A DNA stretch of 64,000 nt from Actinomyces sp. oral taxon 414. GTDB taxonomy: Bacteria > Actinomycetota > Actinomycetes > Actinomycetales > Actinomycetaceae. The stretch lies in the NCBI RefSeq assembly GCF_001278845.1, contig NZ_CP012590.1, forward strand, positions 3,038,001-3,102,000, in the 5' to 3' direction. How positions within the stretch are numbered: position 1 is the stretch's first letter; each line of letters starts with the position of its first letter. Both the position numbers and the translations under genes were made by a program. This document shows positions 59,610-64,000 of the stretch, piece after piece. The notes beneath the pieces were generated by a model. It was given only the letters and a program-made list of their open reading frames with translations, had not been told where the DNA came from and did no database searches.

Positions 59610-59926
59610 CGATCCTCCTCGCGCTCACCGAGGAGGAAATCCTCCAGGTCCCTCCCCTCGGGAAGGACGTATCGTTCCGTCGGGAAGCGGAAAGGATGTT
59701 TGGCCGGGCGGACCCTGCCCTCGCGAACCATGCGCTCGTACCAGGACTCCTCGCGCCGGATCGGGACGATCTGGGCGATAGGCCGGCCGTGATCGGTCAC
59801 CGTCACCGGCACGCCGCTCGCCTCGACCTCCCGGTAGGTCTGCTCGGTCAGCTGATCGACCTCGTGCGAGTCGGCGGTCCCGGGATCGGAATCGGCCGGA
59901 GCGCTCATCGCATGCATGGTATTCAT
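59606..59926 (-). CDS. Phd/YefM-like antitoxin partner of the PIN toxin
   Basis: 106 residues. YREVEASGVPVTVTDHGRPI, AQIVPIR is the Phd/YefM core; the C-terminal WYERMVREGRVRPAKHPF would wrap the toxin. The N-terminus is longer than usual. TACCCT lies six bases before ATG 59926, supporting this start, though ATGs three and six codons later are possible. The start region contains CATGCATG, a possible autoregulatory palindrome. Confidence 0.8.
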   Translation of the reverse strand: MNTMHAMSAPADSDPGTADSHEVDQLTEQTYREVEASGVPVTVTDHGRPIAQIVPIRREESWYERMVREGRVRPAKHPFRFPTERYVLPEGRDLEDFLLGEREEDR

Positions 59927-59990
59927 AACACGAGGGTACCGGGGAGGATGTGGCGCACGGTACTGTCGCCCAGCCCGATCGTGCTCGGAC

Positions 59991-60752
59991 TCACGCCGGG
60001 CGGTACGTGAACCGGTCCCAGCCCAGGGCCTCGATCCGCTCAGCCATGCGCTCGCAGGCCGCGTCCCATCCGGGGGCGACGACGGCGAAGCGGCTGGTAG
60101 TCCCCTCGCCGCGCGCCTGCTGGAGGGCGTAGACCCGCGCCCCCGCCTCGTGCACGCGGCGGGCGACCTCGACGGCGTCGTCGGCGGTCACGTCACCGGG
60201 GACCACGGTGGTGCGCACCTCGAAGTCGGGGCCGCCGTCGGCCGCGGCCTCGAGCAGCACGTGCAGGCACTGCCACGCCTTTGCCGCCGAGTTCGGCCGC
60301 CCGACCACCTGCGCGTAGTGCTCGGGCAGGGCCTTGATGTCCAGGCCCACCCAGTCGACCAGGCCGCGTTCCACCATGTCGTGCAGCCGCCGGGGGTAGG
60401 GGCCGGCGGTGTGCAGCCCCACGGCGAAGCCCATGTCGATGACCTCGCGGGCGGCGTCGGCCAGAGCGTCCTGGCGCAGCGCCTCCCCGCCGGTGAACAC
60501 GACGCCGTCGAGCAGCCCGCGGCGCCGCCCCAGCAGGTCGCGCACCTCGCCCCAGGCGACGGCCCCAGGCGTGCGCACGGGGATGAGCGCCTGGTTGTGG
60601 CAGTAGAAGCAGTTCCACGGGCAGCCCTGGGTGAAGACCGTCGCGCTCAGGTGGTCGGGCCAGTCGACGGTGCTCATGGGGACCAGCCCGGCGATGACCA
60701 GAGCGTCGGCGGGGCCGCCCGACGGGGCTCGCGCCTCCTCGGTCTCAGTCAT
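59991..60752 (-). CDS. nrdG: Anaerobic ribonucleotide reductase activating protein NrdG
   Basis: 253 residues, radical-SAM enzyme. The cluster motif CPWNCFYC (CxxxCxxC) lies in TVFTQGCPWNCFYCHNQALI, followed by FTGGEALRQDAL. It generates the glycyl radical on NrdD. The ATG at 60752 overlaps the antitoxin stop by eight bases. Its partner nrdD is 2.3 kb upstream on the same strand, beyond insertion-sequence debris, whereas the two are normally adjacent. Confidence 0.93.
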   Translation of the reverse strand: MTETEEARAPSGGPADALVIAGLVPMSTVDWPDHLSATVFTQGCPWNCFYCHNQALIPVRTPGAVAWGEVRDLLGRRRGLLDGVVFTGGEALRQDALADAAREVIDMGFAVGLHTAGPYPRRLHDMVERGLVDWVGLDIKALPEHYAQVVGRPNSAAKAWQCLHVLLEAAADGGPDFEVRTTVVPGDVTADDAVEVARRVHEAGARVYALQQARGEGTTSRFAVVAPGWDAACERMAERIEALGWDRFTYRPA

Positions 60753-60981
60753 CGAGGCCGAGGGACGCCGCGATCTCATCGAGCCGGCGCGTCTTGATCT
60801 CACCACGCCGCACCGCCTCCGCTTCTGCCCTCAGCGCGTACGCGTACTCCAGGTCATCAATGTAGGACTCGATGGCCTCGCGCACGTAGAACGTCGCCGG
60901 ACGACCGGTCCGACTCCCCAGTTCATCGAGTCGGCGCTTGAGATCATCCGGCAGCCGAACGCTCAGAACCGTTGTAGACAT
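60745..60981 (-). CDS. Ribbon-helix-helix antitoxin (RelB/DUF6290-like)
   Basis: 78 residues. TVLSVRLPDDLKRRLDELGS is the RHH strand and helix, followed by GRPATFYVREAIESYIDDLE. The C-terminal part would bind a RelE-type toxin. TACGCT lies six bases before ATG 60981, and GTAAACATGTCTAC spans the start codon as a near-palindrome, a probable autoregulatory operator. No toxin follows it; nrdG does. A RelE-like gene lies 1.8 kb upstream. Confidence 0.85.
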   Translation of the reverse strand: MSTTVLSVRLPDDLKRRLDELGSRTGRPATFYVREAIESYIDDLEYAYALRAEAEAVRRGEIKTRRLDEIAASLGLDD

Positions 60982-60987
60982 GTTTAC
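60974..60987. promoter_or_regulatory. Near-palindrome over the RHH antitoxin start
   Basis: GTAGACATGTTTAC, 12 of 14 positions self-complementary, covers the start codon and lies just after the TACGCT -10 element. Confidence 0.5.
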
Positions 60988-61140
60988 AGCGTAGGGGTCG
61001 GAGTCTTCGCCACACAACCCCTACCGACACTTGAGTTGCACAGGTTGGGTCGGATGGTGTTTCTGGTTGGGGGTTTTCGTTGGAATGGTGGGGGTGGGGC
61101 GATTGTTCCGGGGCACTAAGCCGGCGGTAGGATCCGGTGG

Positions 61141-61795
61141 GTGAGCCCGTACCTGCGCAGGGTCAAGACCGCCTCGGGGGCCACGGCCGTGCAGGTCGTG
61201 GCCAAGGAGAACGGTGTGCGCCGGATCGTGGAGCACCTGGGATCGGCCCACGACGAGGCCGAGCTGGCCGCTCTGATGCGCCTGGGGCGCGAGAGGATCC
61301 TGGCGGGCCGGCAGGTCCTGGACCCGGGGCCGGCGCTCAACGGCGGCACCGGTGAGCCGGGTGAAGGTGGTCCGGTGCGAAGGCCGCTGATCACCTCCCG
61401 CAGGTCGCGCTGGTTGATCGAGGTCATCAAGACGGCCTACACCCGCCTGGGACTGGGCGAGGCCACCGGGTGTGACCGGGCCTTCGAGCAGATGGCCGCC
61501 GCCCGCCTGATCGAGCCGACATCCAAGGCCGACCCCCCCAGAGTCCTGTCCGAGATCGGCTGGCCGGACCCGGCCCACCGCAATACCCCGCAGGCCGCCC
61601 TGGCCCGGGCCCAGCAGCGAGAGGATACCGGGAGGCGATCTCGCGGGCCCTGTTCGAGCACGCCACCGCCACCGGGGGCCTGACGCTGCGCCTGCAGGCG
61701 TGACCGCCCTGTACTACCGGGGCCGACAGGGAGGACGACCTCAGGAGAGTCGGTGACTGCCAAGGAGCGCCGGGTTGACCCCCAGGTCGTCGAAG
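61141..61795 (+). pseudogene. IS1634-family transposase, N-terminal fragment
   Basis: GTG start at 61141. SPYLRRVKTASGATAVQVVA and GVRRIVEHLGSAHDEAELAA are the typical IS1634 N-terminus. The frame shifts near 61620 and the downstream piece (LFEHATATGGLTLRLQA, then KERRVDPQVV in another frame) is cut off at 61796 by the next element. The catalytic DDE domain is missing. Confidence 0.75.
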
Positions 61796-61796
61796 C

Positions 61797-62670
61797 TTAT
61801 TCAGAGGGTGGTTTTGAAGGCGTGGAGTGAGAGTGCGGCGGTGATGGTCTGCTCGAATGTGTGCAGGGGGCGCCGGTAGTCGGTGCGGGTGGATTCTCCA
61901 GGACTTGATGTGGGCGATGGTCCGCTCGACCACCTGACGGATCTTGTTGACGCTCCGGTTGGCCTTCTTCGCCGCCTCGCTCAGCTCGCCGTTGGGGGCT
62001 TCTGGTGAGGGGTGATCATTCCCCTTCCGATATAGCCCTTGTCGGCGATCCACCCGGAGGTGTCGATTCCCTCGAGCAGTCCGGAAGGCGCCTGGGGCGG
62101 CCACGTCGTGCATGGGCCCCGAGCAGGGGTCGGAGGCCCCCCACCAGGCGCCCGCCTGACAGGACCAGGATCCGGACACTCATGCCGGTCGTCCCGCGCT
62201 CACCGCGACCACAATTCGCGGTGATTCCGCCAACTTCAGCAGGGGAGGAGGGTGCCGTCCAGGCAGAAGTCGCAGCCCTCGGGCACCTCCTCCGCGGTGA
62301 GCAGCACGTCCTTCAGGGCCCGGACGATCGCATCGGTCATGGCCTCGATGGCCCGCGAGATCATGGGCCGGCACACGCCCGACTGCTCGCCGATCACCGC
62401 ATGCACCACATTATGGTGCATGCGGTGATCGGCGCCGCCCTCAGAGAATCCCTCAACCCCAGGCTCGGCGGATACCCCTCGACACCCTCCTCGCGCAGGC
62501 GGATGAGCAGATCGGCGAACTCGGCAGTGGGCAGCCCCGTAGCATACCTCATGATGAAGGCCTGTTCCTCATGAGGTCGTGTAATTCTTTGTCCAACACC
62601 CATTGTACCTCATGGGGACGGGCCACCATAATATCGCTTCCCGGAAATGCGACCAGACGCCCGTGAATAA
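61797..62670 (-). mobile_element. Degenerate IS5-like element inserted in the IS1634 remnant
   Basis: Both ends read TTATTCA inward (61797-61803 and 62664-62670), followed by related GGG[T/C]G sequence. The right end shares about 45 bp with the left end of the element at 13473-13923. It is 874 bp long. Confidence 0.55.
61810..62603 (-). pseudogene. IS5-like (DDE_Tnp_4) transposase remnant
   Basis: Recognisable pieces in several frames: LPTAEFADLLIRLREEGVEG, then RPMISRAIEAMTDAIVRALK and EGCDFCLDGTLLPC at the N-terminal side, and VNKIRQVVERTIAHIKSWRI near the end, the conserved C-terminal motif. Several frameshifts and a deletion around the catalytic centre make it inactive. Confidence 0.65.
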
Positions 62671-62756
62671 ACTTCTAAACCTGTGCAACTCGGACGATAG
62701 GCGCGGGGCACACACGCCTCTTCTACGTACAGCATCGGGGCGCCTGCGCGGACAGG

Positions 62757-63047
62757 TCACGAGCCGGACTGGAGGCGCCGCGGACGATAGACGGTGGAAC
62801 GATGACCAACATCGAGCGCAAGGATCACACAGCGTTCATCCTGGACATCGATGATCACCCGGTAGTCCCCGACCCGGAGCCGGAACATCCCCGCGAAAGG
62901 GCCCGTCAACGGCTTGAGGAGGTCTCGCGGATCGTCAGCCCCCTGGATCTGGTGCAGCTTTTCGACCACACGCTTCTGGACGGTGCGATCGAGACGGCTC
63001 AGCGTCTTCTCGGCACGAGGTGTGAACTCAACGCCCCAGTGGGCCAC
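62757..63047 (-). CDS. RelE/ParE-family toxin
   Basis: 96 residues. VEFTPRAEKTLSRLDRTVQK, then FRLRVGDYRVIIDVQDERCV and LALDVGHRSTVY, the RelE core with the conserved Arg residues and final His-Arg-x-x-Tyr. It would cleave mRNA on the ribosome. The start is GTG with AGGAGGAATAG just upstream, 26 bases after nrdD ends. No antitoxin is adjacent; the RHH antitoxin lies beyond the IS debris. The last residues (RRLQSGS) look foreign and may be altered by the insertion. Confidence 0.85.
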   Translation of the reverse strand: MAHWGVEFTPRAEKTLSRLDRTVQKRVVEKLHQIQGADDPRDLLKPLTGPFAGMFRLRVGDYRVIIDVQDERCVILALDVGHRSTVYRPRRLQSGS

Positions 63048-63073
63048 CTATTCCTCCTGTTCTCCACAAGTCC

Positions 63074-64000
63074 TCAGGCGCCGACCGTGCTCAGGCGAGA
63101 GACGGCCGGGCCGTGCCCGCCGGCGGCGGCCTCGGTGAACATCTGCCGCTCCATGTACTCGCCCTTCTTGCCGATGTTGAAGGACTTCACGGGGCGGAAG
63201 TAGCCCATGACGCGCGTCCACACCTCGCACTCGACCGGCTCGGCGCCCGGGTGCAGCTCGGCGCACTTGGCGCAGGTCTTGTGCTCGCCGGGCAGGTAGC
63301 CGTGGACGGGGCAGACGGAGAAGGTGGGCGTGATGGTGATGTAGGGGGTGCGGAAGGCCGTCAGGGAGCGGCGCACGAGCTCCTTGCAGGCGGCGGCCGA
63401 GGAGATCCGCTCGTTCATGTACAGGTGGAGGACGGTGCCGCCGGTGTACTTGGTCTGCAGCTCCTCCTGCATCTCCTGGGCCTCGAAGGGGTCGTCGGTG
63501 TAGGCCACCGGGATCTGCGAGGAGTTGGTGTAGTAGGGGTTGGACTCGGTGCCGGCCTGGAGGATGTCGGGGTAGCGCTTGCGGTCCTCCTTGGCGAAGC
63601 GGTAGGTGGTGCCCTCCGCCGGTGTGGCCTCGAGGTTGTACAGGTGGCCGGTGGCCTCCTGGAACTCCACCATCTTGTCGCGCACGTGGTCGAGCAGGCG
63701 CACGCACATGTCGTGGCCGCGCGGGTCGGTCAGGTCGTAGGCGTCGTGGCTGAAGTTGCGGACCATCTCGTTCATGCCGTTGACGCCCAGGGTGGAGAAG
63801 TGGTTGTCGAGGGTGCCGAGCCACCGCTTGGTGAAGGGGAACAGGCCGGCGTCGATGTGGTGCTGGATGACCTCGCGCTTGAGCTCGAGGGTGTCGCGGC
63901 CGATCTCCAGCAGCCGGTCGAGGGCGGCCACCAGCCCGGCCTCGTCGCCCGCGTGCAGGTAGCCCAGGCGGGCCATATTGATGGTGACGACGCCGACGGA
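63074..64000 (-). CDS. nrdD: Anaerobic ribonucleoside-triphosphate reductase NrdD, C-terminal part (partial)
   Basis: 308 residues in the window; the frame continues past the right edge. It contains HIDAGLFPFTKRWLGTLDNH, NPYYTNSSQIPVAYTDDPFE, the zinc site VCPVHGYLPGEHKTCAKC and the glycyl-radical loop VWTRVMGYFRPVKSFNIGKK (Gly in RVMGY). Class III enzyme reducing ribonucleotides without oxygen, activated by NrdG. The tail after the radical loop (TEAAAGGHGPAVSRLSTVGA) is unusual in composition. Confidence 0.93.
   Translation of the reverse strand, partial: SVGVVTINMARLGYLHAGDEAGLVAALDRLLEIGRDTLELKREVIQHHIDAGLFPFTKRWLGTLDNHFSTLGVNGMNEMVRNFSHDAYDLTDPRGHDMCVRLLDHVRDKMVEFQEATGHLYNLEATPAEGTTYRFAKEDRKRYPDILQAGTESNPYYTNSSQIPVAYTDDPFEAQEMQEELQTKYTGGTVLHLYMNERISSAAACKELVRRSLTAFRTPYITITPTFSVCPVHGYLPGEHKTCAKCAELHPGAEPVECEVWTRVMGYFRPVKSFNIGKKGEYMERQMFTEAAAGGHGPAVSRLSTVGA

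Larger units (their letters stand above)
61033..62691 (+). mobile_element. IS1634-like element remnant containing a second IS
   Basis: Ends GAGTTGCACAGGTT (61033-61046) and its complement (62678-62691), 14 bp perfect. Inside are the N-terminal third of an IS1634-type transposase, then a foreign IS5-like element, then directly the right end. Most of the transposase gene is gone. Confidence 0.65.

Overview
The window is chromosomal DNA of a very G+C-rich actinobacterium. The gene content (DUF4032 protein, HspR-controlled dnaK operon, CutR-like two-component system, MT0933-type small protein, class III NrdD/NrdG) and the many promoters of the form [T/C]ANNNT-N6-ATG fit an Actinomyces-like member of the Actinomycetaceae. 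I infer the genus; no rRNA or marker comparison was possible.

Layout. 0-2 kb: end of a sugar-type ABC ATPase and a DUF4032 protein. 1.8-15.5 kb: two identical 1.37-kb repeats in opposite orientation, each containing an IS481-like element with a broken transposase, enclose 10.9 kb. That segment holds an unknown membrane-anchored protein, rlmB-cysS-ispF, a small membrane protein, an RlmC-like methyltransferase and an Aer-like PAS protein. Its intergenic DNA is packed with small palindromic repeat elements. 15.5-19.2 kb: two tandem serpin genes and a GNAT acetyltransferase. 19.3-25.8 kb: an AbiEi-like protein, a ketose-bisphosphate aldolase divergent from a DeoR regulator, a POT peptide transporter and a fructose-family PTS operon (IIA-IIB-IIC). 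26.2-30.1 kb: HAD phosphatase, nadE and a glycerophosphodiesterase. 30.3-32.3 kb: a probable small structured RNA, a TetR regulator and a lipoprotein.

32.4-49 kb: clpB, and an operon dnaK-grpE-dnaJ-hspR. Both have HAIR-like inverted repeats upstream, so HspR, encoded at the end of the dnaK operon, probably represses both. Between them lie a DUF2975/XRE pair, lipoproteins, a prolyl oligopeptidase, a DUF4282 protein and a two-component system. 49.8-57 kb: a Bcr/CflA-like drug exporter interrupted by one in-frame stop, a MacAB-like export operon (small ORF, adaptor, ATPase, permease), a phosphodiester glycosidase and a GT2-GtrA glycosyltransferase. A nearly identical 30-bp box lies in the divergent promoter region of the two-component system and in that of the MacAB operon, which suggests one regulon.

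57-64 kb: a large protein with Pro/Ala-rich repeats, a VapBC-like toxin-antitoxin pair, then nrdG and nrdD. These last two are separated by a RelB-like antitoxin, a nested wreck of two insertion sequences and a RelE-like toxin.

No rRNA, tRNA or CRISPR array was found. The most unusual features are the intergenic repeat families, the tandem serpins, the IS-flanked potentially invertible segment, and the split nrdD/nrdG and RelE/RelB arrangement.
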